Shown: positions 50,868-59,260, counted from the stretch's first letter. The stretch: 64,000 bases of DNA from Thermoplasmatota archaeon (GCA_023381415.1 JAMCUN010000019.1:1-64000), one strand, 5' to 3'. Notes: generated from the letters alone by a model not told the origin. Made by a program: numbers and translations.

Positions 50868-51373
50868 CTCTTCGCGAGGAGAGACTGATTCTTCTCGTCT
50901 ACGAAGTTCCCTATCTTCTCTATATTTCCCTTTATCTTTTCTAGGATTTCGGAATCGAAATCACCGGAAATGGACGCTGAGCGGAAACTGTTGATGTTGT
51001 CCAGTAGGTCTATCGAATTCCTGAAACCCATCTCGTCAAGGGTGTAGAATTTCTGTATGTCTTCCTCCTTAACTATAAGAGGCTCTGCCGGCACGACCAC
51101 CTTTTTCCCCTTCAGGTCCTCGATCTTCTTCAGGACTTCTTCCGCCTTCCCCTTTTCGTCACGTTTCTCGTACATCTCAAGATTGTCTATGGCCGCCCTG
51201 AAGTTTGTCAGTGAAACGTCTATCCTCTTCTCTATGTCCTCTCCTAGTGCCTGAGATGATATCCTTGCATCTGCACCCGCCTTGTACCCCTTGTAGGTGC
51301 TTAGTCTGTTCTGTATCCTCTTGAGTATGATCGCTGCCTTATCTGGCGGCAAGTCTATCCTTATGCTGCTCAT
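50864..51373 (-). CDS. Unknown alpha-helical protein
   Basis: No family recognised. The 169-residue protein is soluble, charged and almost wholly helical, without Cys and with only two or three Met; helices occupy about 8-30, 45-90 and 110-165. It has no signal or membrane segment. The opening SSIRIDLPPDKAAIILKRIQ is the most distinctive stretch. ATG 51373 is directly preceded by AAGGAGG, which leaves no normal spacer; AATAATATA about 30 nt upstream suggests leaderless expression. It is divergent from L15e. Confidence 0.65.
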   Translation of the reverse strand: MSSIRIDLPPDKAAIILKRIQNRLSTYKGYKAGADARISSQALGEDIEKRIDVSLTNFRAAIDNLEMYEKRDEKGKAEEVLKKIEDLKGKKVVVPAEPLIVKEEDIQKFYTLDEMGFRNSIDLLDNINSFRSASISGDFDSEILEKIKGNIEKIGNFVDEKNQSLLAKS

Positions 51374-51531
51374 CCTCCTTGCGATTGGGGAGGTCTATAT
51401 TATTGTTGTGAGTGACGGCCCATGACAAATTTTAACCTTCAACATCATCTGCCTCTGATTTGTGGCAGTTGATGCACAAAGAAACCAATAAATAATAAGT
51501 CACAATGCTGTTTGCTCAAAGGTGAAAAATA

Positions 51532-52125
51532 TTGCCCTCAAAAAGTAGTTATTCGTTCCAAGCCGACAACTTTCTAACCGCCAAGGAGGAGATGAAGGGA
51601 ATGGTTAGGGAGAGGATGACAGAGTGGAGAGCCTCCGGCACGGTGGAAAGGATATCTACGCCTACGAAGTTATCCAGGGCTAGGGCACTAGGTTATAAGG
51701 CCAAGCCAGGTTTCGTGGTCGTGAGGGTGAAGGTAAGCAGAGGCGGACTGCACAAAAAGAAGATTCTTGGAGGAAGGAGGCCGAGGAGATACGGCTACAA
51801 CAAGCTCACTCACGGAAAGAGCGATAAGTGGGTCGCTGAGGAGAGGGCACAGAGAAGGTATCCGAACCTTGTTCTTCTAAATTCCTACTACCTTGCAGAA
51901 GATGGGAAGCACAAATTCTATGAAGTGATGTTCGTTGATCCAACCAATCCCTACATTGCCAACGACAAGAGCCTCGGATGGACGGCTGGAAGCGCACAGA
52001 AAGGAAGGGTTTACAGGGGGCTTTCTACCGCAGGTAAGAAATCCAGGGGTCTTGCAACTAAGGGAAAGGGAACAGTAAAGTCAAGGCCATCGATAAGGGC
52101 GAAGGGAAGACTCAGGAGACACTGA
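51532..52125 (+). CDS. rpl15e: 50S ribosomal protein L15e
   Basis: A large-subunit protein shared by archaea and eukaryotes, 197 residues, strongly basic. It has the core motifs ARALGYKAKPGFVVVRVKV, RGGLHKKKILGGRRPRRYG, LNSYYLAEDGKHKFYEVMFVD and the C-terminal KSRPSIRAKGRLRRH. The start is TTG 51532, preceded by GGTGA at 51521-51525 and an AT-rich box (51490-51499), so the leader is about ten nucleotides. It overlaps the convergent unknown gene by 14 nt. Confidence 0.95.
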   Translation: MPSKSSYSFQADNFLTAKEEMKGMVRERMTEWRASGTVERISTPTKLSRARALGYKAKPGFVVVRVKVSRGGLHKKKILGGRRPRRYGYNKLTHGKSDKWVAEERAQRRYPNLVLLNSYYLAEDGKHKFYEVMFVDPTNPYIANDKSLGWTAGSAQKGRVYRGLSTAGKKSRGLATKGKGTVKSRPSIRAKGRLRRH

Positions 52126-52459
52126 TAAGGTATTTCCTGCCCCATCTCTTTATTTCAATTAAATTGTCAGGGTTGTCCATCCTGACCTTCAACCCCCTAT
52201 TTTCGAACTTGGGCGCGAACATCTCTATGACGTCTCTAGACCCTTCTATCTTGAACGTCCCCTCCTTCGTCTCAACCTCATCTATATCATCTCCAACTAG
52301 GTAGTACCACTTCCCCTTGAGGGCAACCTCATCCCTCAATTCAGGGAATATGAAAAGGTAGTGAAACCCGTCCCTCTCCTCGTAAAACTCCACCCCTCTT
52401 GATATGAGGTCTTCCCGGATCGCACCTGCCCTCTCCCTCCGTACCTGCAGTGACTTCAC
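52112..52459 (-). CDS. Unknown small protein
   Basis: A 115-residue protein I cannot assign. It begins with a charged helix (LQVRRERAGAIREDLI), then alternating strands rich in aromatic and acidic residues (FYEERDGFHYLFIFPELRDE, WYYLVGDDIDEVETKEGTF). It has no Cys and no membrane segment. The start GTG 52459 is 26 nt from the AT-rich box 52481-52491, which it appears to share with the divergent adenosine-specific kinase gene. It converges on L15e, overlapping it by 14 nt. Confidence 0.6.
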   Translation of the reverse strand: MKSLQVRRERAGAIREDLISRGVEFYEERDGFHYLFIFPELRDEVALKGKWYYLVGDDIDEVETKEGTFKIEGSRDVIEMFAPKFENRGLKVRMDNPDNLIEIKRWGRKYLISVS

Positions 52460-52480
52460 TCATTTCAATCAGGAAGAGGA

Positions 52481-52491
52481 AAATAAATTTA
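52481..52491. promoter_or_regulatory. Shared bidirectional TATA element
   Basis: AAATAAATTTA lies 26 nt from GTG 52459 on the minus strand and 28 nt from GTG 52514 on the plus strand. It can be read as a TATA box in both directions, and the 54-nt gap has no room for a second one. Confidence 0.45.
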
Positions 52492-52513
52492 TGCGTGAAT
52501 TTACTGATAATCA

Positions 52514-52993
52514 GTGAATTTTTCTATTGTGAAGATAGAAAAGGAAGACGAAAACGTGGTTCTCGGTCAGTCGCACTTCATAAAGACTGTGGAGGACATT
52601 TACGAGGCGATAAAGAACTCTTCTCCTACCGCCAAGTTCGGCATAGCATTCTGCGAGGCCTCAGGGAAGAGGCTTATCAGGTACGACGGCAACGACGAAA
52701 CCCTCATCAGGAGGGCGATCGGGAATGCGGAGAAAATCGGAGCGGGCCATGTATTCATAATTCACCTCAAGGACTCCTTCCCCATCAACCTGATCCCCCA
52801 CATCAGGGGCGTTCCTGAGGTGCTTAACCTGTTCGCTGCCACTTCGAACCAGCTGTCGGTCGTGATCGCTGAAGAGGGGGAGAGCAGGGGTGTAATGGGT
52901 GTGCTTGATGGAGAGAGGCCTCTGGGAGCTGAAGGGAAAGATGATGCAGAGGAGAGGAAGAAATTCCTGAGGGATATAGGATACAAAAGATGA
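52514..52993 (+). CDS. Adenosine-specific kinase family protein (PF04008)
   Basis: A 159-residue member of the Adenosine_kin family. The family blocks are nearly intact: VVLGQSHFIKTVEDIYEAIK, FGIAFCEASGKRLIRYDGND, IGAGHVFIIHLKDSFPINLIP and GVMGVLDGERPLG. Members bind adenosine or AMP in crystal structures; the physiological reaction is not well settled. The GTG start at 52514 fits a leaderless mRNA. Its stop codon overlaps the ATG of the methyltransferase gene by ATGA, so the two are coupled. Confidence 0.87.
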   Translation: MNFSIVKIEKEDENVVLGQSHFIKTVEDIYEAIKNSSPTAKFGIAFCEASGKRLIRYDGNDETLIRRAIGNAEKIGAGHVFIIHLKDSFPINLIPHIRGVPEVLNLFAATSNQLSVVIAEEGESRGVMGVLDGERPLGAEGKDDAEERKKFLRDIGYKR

Positions 52994-53682
52994 GTCAGGT
53001 CGAGGATTTCTACGATTTCGAGTCTACATACTATGACAGGATATACGGTGTGTTCGGGCAGGACATAGCTCTTTACAAGGCGCTCAGAGCAACCCCACCA
53101 TTCCTGGAGATATTCGCAGGAACCGGGAGGATAATCTCCAGATTCGATGGTGGAATAGGGCTCGAGATCAATCCGAACATGCTCAGGAGGTCAAGCAACA
53201 GTTTCATAAAGGTGATGGGAGACTCAAGGTTCCTCCCTTTCAAGAAGCACTTCAACACTGTGATAATAGGGCTCAACAGCCTCCTCCTGGTGCCGAACGA
53301 ACAGAAGAGGACAATACTGAAGGAAACGAGAAGGGTACTTCAAGATGCTGGATCACTTTTCGTAGACGTGATCAACGGTTTTTCGCTCAGGAGAGGTACA
53401 TACGACATATCTGAGTTCAACGACGGCGAGACAGCGGTCACCCTGACGATGAGGGCAAGGAGAATGAGGGACAGCTACCAGTTGAGGTACTCCTACAATA
53501 TAGTAAGCAAGACAAGGAGGGTGGTGGAGAAAACAATAACAATCTACCCCGTAACACCCCCTGAACTCAGGGAGATGCTTGAGACAGAGAATTTTGAACT
53601 GGAGGGAACATTTGGCGACTACGACCTCTCCCCATTCTCTAAAGGTGCAGAGAAGCTGATTGTCAAGGCGAGGGCGATCTGA
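52990..53682 (+). CDS. SAM-dependent methyltransferase, substrate unknown
   Basis: A 230-residue class I methyltransferase: motif I FLEIFAGTGRIISRF (about residues 38-52), LEINPNML as the acidic strand, GDSRFLPFKKHFNTVIIGLNSLLLV and TRRVLQDAGSLFVDVINGFS. The N-terminal YDFESTYYDRIYG is typical of small-molecule methyltransferases. It is translationally coupled to the adenosine-specific kinase homologue and followed after 15 nt by a Toprim gene. The three genes thus form an operon, perhaps linked to nucleoside or SAM by-product metabolism, though this is speculative. Confidence 0.8.
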   Translation: MSQVEDFYDFESTYYDRIYGVFGQDIALYKALRATPPFLEIFAGTGRIISRFDGGIGLEINPNMLRRSSNSFIKVMGDSRFLPFKKHFNTVIIGLNSLLLVPNEQKRTILKETRRVLQDAGSLFVDVINGFSLRRGTYDISEFNDGETAVTLTMRARRMRDSYQLRYSYNIVSKTRRVVEKTITIYPVTPPELREMLETENFELEGTFGDYDLSPFSKGAEKLIVKARAI

Positions 53683-53697
53683 AAAGAGGTAACGAAA

Positions 53698-54105
53698 ATG
53701 AGCGCTAAGGACAACGTTGAGAAGGTATTCAAGTCGCTTGAGTACCTGAAGGAAAAGAATAGGTCTGTGCCGATCATAGTGGAGGGAAAGAATGACATAA
53801 GGGCACTCAGGAGACTCAGCTTCCAGGGGGAGATTCTCCAGCTGCACTCCAGGATGACGATAGAGGGATTCTGCAGGAGCATTTCAAGCCGCTACAAGGA
53901 GGTCATACTTCTCCTTGACTGGGATACCAAGGGGAAGAGGTTGACGTCGTCTCTGATAAGGCACCTGAGTTCCTATGAGATCAAGATTGACTTCGATTTT
54001 TGGAAACTGTGTTTTTCAATGGCATCGCAGCTGTCGAATGTGGAATCTCTACCTTCAGTCTTTTATAGATTAGCCTCTGAGAACGCAGTTTCCCTGCGCA
54101 CTTGA
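53698..54105 (+). CDS. Small Toprim-domain protein (UPF0292-like)
   Basis: A 135-residue stand-alone Toprim protein. The catalytic Glu is in VPIIVEGKNDIRALRRL (about residues 25-41) and the DxD pair in VILLLDWDTKGKRL (about 68-81). The C-terminal IDFDFWKLCFSMASQLSNVE matches the end of the archaeal UPF0292 family, distantly related to RNase M5 and primases. A nucleic-acid cleaving or binding role is likely but unproven. The last 125 nt lie antisense to the zinc-ribbon gene on the minus strand, an unusually long convergent overlap. Confidence 0.8.
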   Translation: MSAKDNVEKVFKSLEYLKEKNRSVPIIVEGKNDIRALRRLSFQGEILQLHSRMTIEGFCRSISSRYKEVILLLDWDTKGKRLTSSLIRHLSSYEIKIDFDFWKLCFSMASQLSNVESLPSVFYRLASENAVSLRT

Positions 54106-54217
54106 CGCACAGTTCCAGCCTTGCTACGTAATGTTCAGGGCATACGGGCTTGCCGCAGAGCTTGCAGGTGACTCCAGACGGAAGACCGCAAATGTAGCAA
54201 AGGGAAAGAACTGTCAT
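53981..54217 (-). CDS. Small zinc-finger protein
   Basis: A 78-residue protein with a dense metal-binding N terminus: C-x2-C, C-x2-C, C-x2-H and C-x2-C in LCYICGLPSG, VTCKLCGKPVCPEHY and LELCVKCAGK, enough for two zinc sites in a B-box/AN1-like arrangement. The basic tail lies in DNA shared with the Toprim gene on the other strand and may be less constrained. The ATG follows the MFS transporter stop on the same strand with no gap, so it is probably translated from that mRNA. Protein or nucleic-acid binding is possible. Confidence 0.65.
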   Translation of the reverse strand: MTVLSLCYICGLPSGVTCKLCGKPVCPEHYVARLELCVKCAGKLRSQRLIYKRLKVEIPHSTAAMPLKNTVSKNRSQS

Positions 54218-54219
54218 TT

Positions 54220-55377
54220 CTACTCCCTTCCATAATGCTCTTTTAAATTCTTAAATCTTTGGTAGAATGCTATGTCATACGCTATTTTTATCGCTCCTCC
54301 CGCAACGAATGAAAGAGCTCCTGCGGCTACAGATATCAGGTAGGTGGAGATGTATGGCGTCGCTCCGTTTGAAGCGCTCCTCACGGCATTGGAGACCCCA
54401 ACCACGTAGCTCCTGTCATCTTCATCTACAACGCTGTTCAGGTAGGACTGCCTCGTGGGAACGTCCATCTGGCTAATGCTCTGTCTCAGGAACAGGAAAA
54501 GCAGTGCAAGTTGCAGGGTTGGAACGAATGGAATCACTATAAGAAATATGTTTGAAGGCATGTGGGTATAGACCATTGTCCTTACTAGACCGAGCCTTCT
54601 CGCTATGGATGGTGTTGCGAGTATGGAAAGAGCGGTGATCACGTCAACTGCTGCAAAGACGTACCCAAGCTGGGAAAGGCTGAGATGGAACCTTTCCTGA
54701 AACCAGTATGCTATGAGACCCTGCAGGACGAATCCCCCTCCGATCGCGTCGATTGAGAAGAGTGCGCTTACATCCCTCGCAATGACTTTGCTCTGCCCCG
54801 AAGCTGGAGATGTCCGGATGCTCCTTTTCCCCTGAAACTGTGGTATTAGAAGATAGGAGAGCGATACCAAAGACGCAAATAGTATAGATATTTCAAAGGA
54901 GAATCTGAGCCCCAAGTCCAAAGCTGCCGCTCCTACGGAGGCTGCCACGTAACCGCCAAATGTGTAAAAAGCAAACAGTCTGTTCCTCTCTCGCTGGTCC
55001 CCCTTGATTTTGGCTATCATCGGCTGCTCGTAAGCGGATAGGAGGGTGTTGTCTGATGGGTTAACTCCTAGAGACCCTATCACAGTGAACATTCCTTTCA
55101 GGAAAGGGTTTTGGACTGAGAACAGCCCTATTATCCCGATCAGCAGGAGGATCGAGAAGAGCAGCAGGATGGAACGGGAGTAACCGGAACCGAATTTGGA
55201 CGTGAAGTAATAAGTGGCGAATGAGCCGATGAGTATGGAGGAAGTTACTGCGACGCCTGCCTCAACGGGTGAGAGGCCAGATCTAATGAGATATATTATG
55301 GTGACAACAGAGAATACTCCATATATGAATCCCCTTAAAGTCCTCGTCAGGAATAGGATGTATCTCGAGTCCACCAT
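54220..55377 (-). CDS. MFS transporter
   Basis: A 12-helix major facilitator, 385 residues from ATG 55377. A TATA-like GGTATATGC 24 nt upstream supports this start over the TTG at 55392. Conserved elements are RTLRGFIYGVFSVVTIIYL in helix 1, a motif-A-like loop YYFTSKFGSGYSRSIL, a central charged loop after helix 6 and FLFLRQSISQMDVPTRQSYL in helix 10. The DVPTRQSY stretch recalls exporters of the multidrug/metal type, but the substrate is not clear. A small zinc-finger gene follows directly. Confidence 0.82.
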   Translation of the reverse strand: MVDSRYILFLTRTLRGFIYGVFSVVTIIYLIRSGLSPVEAGVAVTSSILIGSFATYYFTSKFGSGYSRSILLLFSILLLIGIIGLFSVQNPFLKGMFTVIGSLGVNPSDNTLLSAYEQPMIAKIKGDQRERNRLFAFYTFGGYVAASVGAAALDLGLRFSFEISILFASLVSLSYLLIPQFQGKRSIRTSPASGQSKVIARDVSALFSIDAIGGGFVLQGLIAYWFQERFHLSLSQLGYVFAAVDVITALSILATPSIARRLGLVRTMVYTHMPSNIFLIVIPFVPTLQLALLFLFLRQSISQMDVPTRQSYLNSVVDEDDRSYVVGVSNAVRSASNGATPYISTYLISVAAGALSFVAGGAIKIAYDIAFYQRFKNLKEHYGRE

Positions 55378-55440
55378 GCCCAGATGGTACAAATTGCATA
55401 TACCTTTTCATTGAGATTAAATGAATAAAACAATTTTATC

Positions 55441-55449
55441 CATATAAAT
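55441..55449 (+). promoter_or_regulatory. TATA box of the gcvPA-gcvPB operon
   Basis: CATATAAAT centred about 23 nt before ATG 55468. The divergent MFS transporter uses its own box at 55397-55405. Confidence 0.5.
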
Positions 55450-55467
55450 GATAACGGTACGGTCATT

Positions 55468-56799
55468 ATGAGCAGCGACCTATCAGAACTATTAAACGAG
55501 TTAAACATCCGAAGCATCGATGAACTTTTCAGCGATATACCTGAATCTATAAGGACAAAGACGCTCGGACTCCCGAACGGAATGGATGAAGACGAAATCA
55601 GAAGGGTTGCGTCTGAGTATTCCAGGATGAACAAGACAGTGAACCAGCTACATTCATTCCTGGGATTTGGTCTGTACAATCATTTCGTTCCTGCGGCTGT
55701 TTCAAATGTCGTCAACAGGAACGAGTTCCTCACAGCCTACACCCCTTACCAGGCGGAAATATCACAGGGGATGATGCAGGCCCTCTTCGAGTACCAGAGC
55801 CTCATCGGAGAGCTCCTTCAAATGGATGCTGTGAATTCGTCTATGTACGACGTTTCCACATCCCTCGGAGAGGCTGCAAGGATGTCGAAGACTATCACAG
55901 GGAAGGATGAATTCATCGTCCCAAAGTACATAAGCAGGAACAAGAGGGCAGTCCTGGACAATTATGCGAAGGGTGCTGATATAAGGATAAAGGAAGTGGA
56001 CTTTGATGAAAACGGAATGATTGACCTCGAATCCCTGAAGAATAATCTGACAGACAACACTGCAGGGGTTTATGCGGAATACCCAAACATGTTCGGCATA
56101 ATAGACACGAACATCCCAAAGATTAAGGAGACGATAGGGGAGGATAGGATCTTCGTTGCAGGCGTTAACCCCATATCCCTCGGTGTCCTAGCGCCTCCAG
56201 GAAAATTTGGCGCAGACATTGCAATTGGAGAGGGACAGGTCCTGGGGCTTGGGCTCAATTTTGGAGGACCGGTCGTAGGCATTTTCGGGACGAAGGAACA
56301 GTACATAAGGAAGATGCCCGGGAAGATCATGGGGATCACGAAGGACCACAATGGGAAGATTGCATTCTCCATGATCCTTCAGACGAGGGAACAGCATATC
56401 AGGAGGGAAAGGGCAGTGACGAACATGACGAGCAATCAGGCCCTTATGGCTGTTGCATCTGCAGTCTATCTCTCCCTTCTAGGTGATTCCGGCCTGAGGA
56501 AGATAGGAGAGGTTAACATGGGAAGGACGAAGGAGCTTATAGAGATAGTCAGGGAGTTCGGAGTGAAACTTCCATACGGCGATTCTCCCGTGTTCAATGA
56601 ATTCCTGATGAGGCTGAACGAATCGAAGACGTTTGTCAGCAGGATCGCCAGGAAGTACAACCTTGTTCCAGGTCACATCCTGGGGAAGGAATACGGGTTC
56701 AATGACAGAAATCAGGTCAACATCGTAACCAATGTTACCGAGAGGACGACTAACAGCGACTTTGATGCCTTCAAGGAATTCATGAGGGAGGTGGCATAG
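55468..56799 (+). CDS. gcvPA: Glycine dehydrogenase (decarboxylating) subunit 1
   Basis: The N-terminal half of the split P-protein of the glycine cleavage system, 443 residues. It shows FLGFGLYNHFVPAAV, the family block FLTAYTPYQAEISQGMMQAL, EAARMSKTITGKDEFIVPK, and LGLNFGGPVVGIFGTKEQYI with RKMPGKIMGIT. It has the PLP-enzyme fold but not the cofactor Lys, which is in subunit 2. The subunit 2 gene begins at the next base after its stop. No T-, H- or dedicated L-protein gene is nearby; E3 at 32-33.5 kb could serve as L-protein. Confidence 0.95.
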   Translation: MSSDLSELLNELNIRSIDELFSDIPESIRTKTLGLPNGMDEDEIRRVASEYSRMNKTVNQLHSFLGFGLYNHFVPAAVSNVVNRNEFLTAYTPYQAEISQGMMQALFEYQSLIGELLQMDAVNSSMYDVSTSLGEAARMSKTITGKDEFIVPKYISRNKRAVLDNYAKGADIRIKEVDFDENGMIDLESLKNNLTDNTAGVYAEYPNMFGIIDTNIPKIKETIGEDRIFVAGVNPISLGVLAPPGKFGADIAIGEGQVLGLGLNFGGPVVGIFGTKEQYIRKMPGKIMGITKDHNGKIAFSMILQTREQHIRRERAVTNMTSNQALMAVASAVYLSLLGDSGLRKIGEVNMGRTKELIEIVREFGVKLPYGDSPVFNEFLMRLNESKTFVSRIARKYNLVPGHILGKEYGFNDRNQVNIVTNVTERTTNSDFDAFKEFMREVA

Positions 56800-58275
56800 T
56801 TGTACCATCAGGCGGTATTTGATGAACCCATAATAATGGACGTCAGGGGAAGAAGGACGATCAAGGTACCCCTGGAGAATGAGAAGTTCAAGGTAGATAT
56901 TCCAGATGCGATGAGAAGGGAGAGTGTTGGGATAGGGGACAGGGAGGAGTTCTCAGTCGTCAGGCACTATGTGAAACTTTCAGAAATGAATTTTGGCGCA
57001 GACAGTGGATTCTACCCTCTGGGCTCCTGCACGATGAAGTACAATCCTAAGATTAACGACGAGATCGCGTCCCTGGAAGGGTTCAGGATGATCCATCCTC
57101 TCCAGGATTCTTCTGAGGTGCAGGGGGCGTTGAAACTCATGTATGAGCTATCTGAGTCCCTGAAGAAGATCACGGGTATGGATGAGATCACGCTTCAGCC
57201 ACTTGCTGGCGCAGGAGGGGAGTTCACAGGCCTCTCTATAGTAAGGGCTTACTTCGAGTGCAAGAAGGAGCTAGACAAGAGGAGAGAGGTCGTGGTACCT
57301 GATTCTGCCCACGGCTCCAACCCTGCCTCCTCCCACATGGCAGGTTTTGATGTTGTGGAAATTCCATCCAGAGATGACGGTACAGTTGACCTGGAAAAGT
57401 TCAAGGAAGCAGTTACTGAAAGAACTGCAGCATTCATGATAACCAACCCGAACACGCTTGGGATATTTGAAGACAAGATAGTGGAGATGGCCAATTATGC
57501 TCACTCCAAGGGGGCACTCCTCTACTACGATGGCGCAAACCTGAATGGCATAATGACGAAGACCACTCCTGCAAAGATGGGATTTGATATCGTCCACCTA
57601 AACCTTCACAAGACCTTTTCCACTCCGCACGGAGGGGGCGGTCCAGGGGCAGGGCCTGTAGGGGTTGTGGAAAAGCTGAAGGACTTCCTGCCTTACCCCC
57701 TGGTCACCTTTGACGGGGAGAAATACAGCAACGACTACATCCCTCCCAAGACAATAGGCAAAGTGGCGAGCTTCTACGGCAATTTCGGCGTTCTAGTGAG
57801 GGCCTGGACCTACATCAAGATGATGGGAGAGGAGGGGCTGAGGGACGCTTGCGAGACCGCCGTGCTGAACTCGAACTACATGAGAAAGAAGATCGAGCAG
57901 TTCATGCCAGTTCCTGGAAAGACCATAAAGAAGCATGAATTCGTGGCGTCCTCAGTGGGAAGCAACATGCCCAAGGCAGGTGATATTGCAAAGCATCTGA
58001 TAGACAATGGGGTCCATGCGCCAACAATATACTTCCCTCTTATAGTTCCTGAAGCTCTCATGATCGAGCCGACGGAGAGTGCAACTAAGACAGAGATGGA
58101 CACTTTCATAGAGACCGTCAGGCAGACGCTGAAACTCCCTCACGAAGCGTTCGAGAAGGAGCCTGTAAATCTCAAGGTGACAAGGATCGACGACGTTGAC
58201 GCTTCCAAGAACCCTAAGCCCACATTGAGGATTGCTAGGAGAGAAGAGAGAGCGCCGCTACAACAAACGATTTAA
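56800..58275 (+). CDS. gcvPB: Glycine dehydrogenase (decarboxylating) subunit 2
   Basis: The PLP-binding half of the split P-protein, 491 residues, which decarboxylates glycine and passes methylamine to lipoyl H-protein. The catalytic Lys (about residue 271) is in HLNLHKTFSTPHGGGGPG. FYPLGSCTMKYNP, HGSNPASSHMAGFDVVEIPS and YYDGANLNGI are the other family blocks. It starts with TTG 56800, directly after the gcvPA stop, with GGGAGGTGG about 7-10 nt before. Its stop codon lies inside the TATA-like element of the following tRNA gene. Confidence 0.95.
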   Translation: MYHQAVFDEPIIMDVRGRRTIKVPLENEKFKVDIPDAMRRESVGIGDREEFSVVRHYVKLSEMNFGADSGFYPLGSCTMKYNPKINDEIASLEGFRMIHPLQDSSEVQGALKLMYELSESLKKITGMDEITLQPLAGAGGEFTGLSIVRAYFECKKELDKRREVVVPDSAHGSNPASSHMAGFDVVEIPSRDDGTVDLEKFKEAVTERTAAFMITNPNTLGIFEDKIVEMANYAHSKGALLYYDGANLNGIMTKTTPAKMGFDIVHLNLHKTFSTPHGGGGPGAGPVGVVEKLKDFLPYPLVTFDGEKYSNDYIPPKTIGKVASFYGNFGVLVRAWTYIKMMGEEGLRDACETAVLNSNYMRKKIEQFMPVPGKTIKKHEFVASSVGSNMPKAGDIAKHLIDNGVHAPTIYFPLIVPEALMIEPTESATKTEMDTFIETVRQTLKLPHEAFEKEPVNLKVTRIDDVDASKNPKPTLRIARREERAPLQQTI

Positions 58276-58276
58276 G
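58269..58276 (+). promoter_or_regulatory. TATA box of tRNA-Leu overlapping the gcvPB stop
   Basis: GATTTAAG centred about 25 nt before the tRNA 5' end. It includes the TAA stop of gcvPB (58273-58275). Confidence 0.45.
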
Positions 58277-58297
58277 GCCCCATCAATTCTCCCACCA

Positions 58298-58382
58298 GCG
58301 GAGGTTGCCGAGCTTGGCCAAAGGCGACAGACTCAAGATCTGTTTCCGTAGGGATTCGCCGGTTCAACTCCGGCCCTCCGCA
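58298..58382 (+). tRNA. tRNA-Leu (anticodon CAA)
   Basis: An 85-nt class II tRNA: acceptor GCGGAGG/CCTCCGC, D-arm GCC-loop-GGC, anticodon stem ACAGA/TCTGT with loop CTCAAGA (anticodon CAA, reading UUG), a long variable arm (TTCCGTAGGGATTC region) and T-arm GCCGG-TTCAACT-CCGGC. The discriminator is A, as needed for leucyl-tRNA. No intron and no encoded CCA. Confidence 0.95.
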
Positions 58383-58402
58383 CTGTTGTGAAAATTTGAC
58401 AA

Positions 58403-59260
58403 TCACAGGAACAGCGCTATTCCAAGACCTACCCCGATCACCACCAGTCCGACTATTTCCGTGATCGTATACCTTTCTCTGAGGACTGCCATCACCAGTA
58501 GGACCGATACCGGAACTGATATTATCGTGACTATGCCGGTAAGCGCAGTGCCGTAGCTCGATATGAATATTCCGTACGATGCATTCGCTATTCCAGCCAG
58601 GGCCCCGCCTGAGAATGCGTATAGGAACATCTTCCTTGTAGCTCCCGTCAATCCTTTCCTCAGTAGAGCGATGGCAGCAGACACAACGAAGGCAGTAAGG
58701 TAAAGGAGGAATGTGTAAAAAACAGGATCTCTTGCTGATACTGACGAGAATGAAACCCACTCTATGGCCCACAGTATGGGTGCCAGAATCACAAGGATGA
58801 AGGGAATGCCGAAAGAGATCTTTCCAGCAGTGAATTTCGGAGCACCTATGAGCACTATTCCCGCCACTGAAAGGAGCAGGCCGATGATGATAGCCTTCCC
58901 GGGGATGATGGCTGTGAACAGTGCCCCGAATATGAGTATCAACGGACCCTGTAGATTGAATACCGTGCTGGATATCCCCGCGTGGACCCCCTTCATTCCT
59001 CCGTAACCAGACAGGTAGCCCAACGCGCCGATGAAACCTGCAAGCAGTATAACGAGCGCTGGAGACCCGAATGAAACATGCGAGTGCCCAAGTGGTATGA
59101 AAATTATCTGTTCGACGAACATTGTGAAGACTATGCCACCTGTGTAAATAGCAGTGAACACCTCTACCCTTGAATTTCTTAACCCTACCTTTGCTATAGG
59201 TATTGCACCTGAGAACCCTAGCGTTATGAGAAAAATAAGCAGGATTTCTAGAGGTGTCAT
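58403..59260 (-). CDS. EamA/DMT-family transporter
   Basis: A 285-residue membrane protein with ten helices in two EamA repeats, of the drug/metabolite transporter superfamily. Landmarks are LGFSGAIPIAKVGLRNS in helix 1, GFIGALGYLSGYGGMKGVHAGISSTVFNLQGPLILIFGALF at the end of repeat 1, and GIFISSYGTALTGIVTIISVPVSVLLVMAVLRERYT in repeat 2. The RERYT charge cluster before the last helix is typical of EamA. Such proteins export amino acids or other metabolites; the substrate is unknown. An AT-rich box (59282-59293) and GGTGA precede ATG 59260. Confidence 0.82.
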   Translation of the reverse strand: MTPLEILLIFLITLGFSGAIPIAKVGLRNSRVEVFTAIYTGGIVFTMFVEQIIFIPLGHSHVSFGSPALVILLAGFIGALGYLSGYGGMKGVHAGISSTVFNLQGPLILIFGALFTAIIPGKAIIIGLLLSVAGIVLIGAPKFTAGKISFGIPFILVILAPILWAIEWVSFSSVSARDPVFYTFLLYLTAFVVSAAIALLRKGLTGATRKMFLYAFSGGALAGIANASYGIFISSYGTALTGIVTIISVPVSVLLVMAVLRERYTITEIVGLVVIGVGLGIALFL

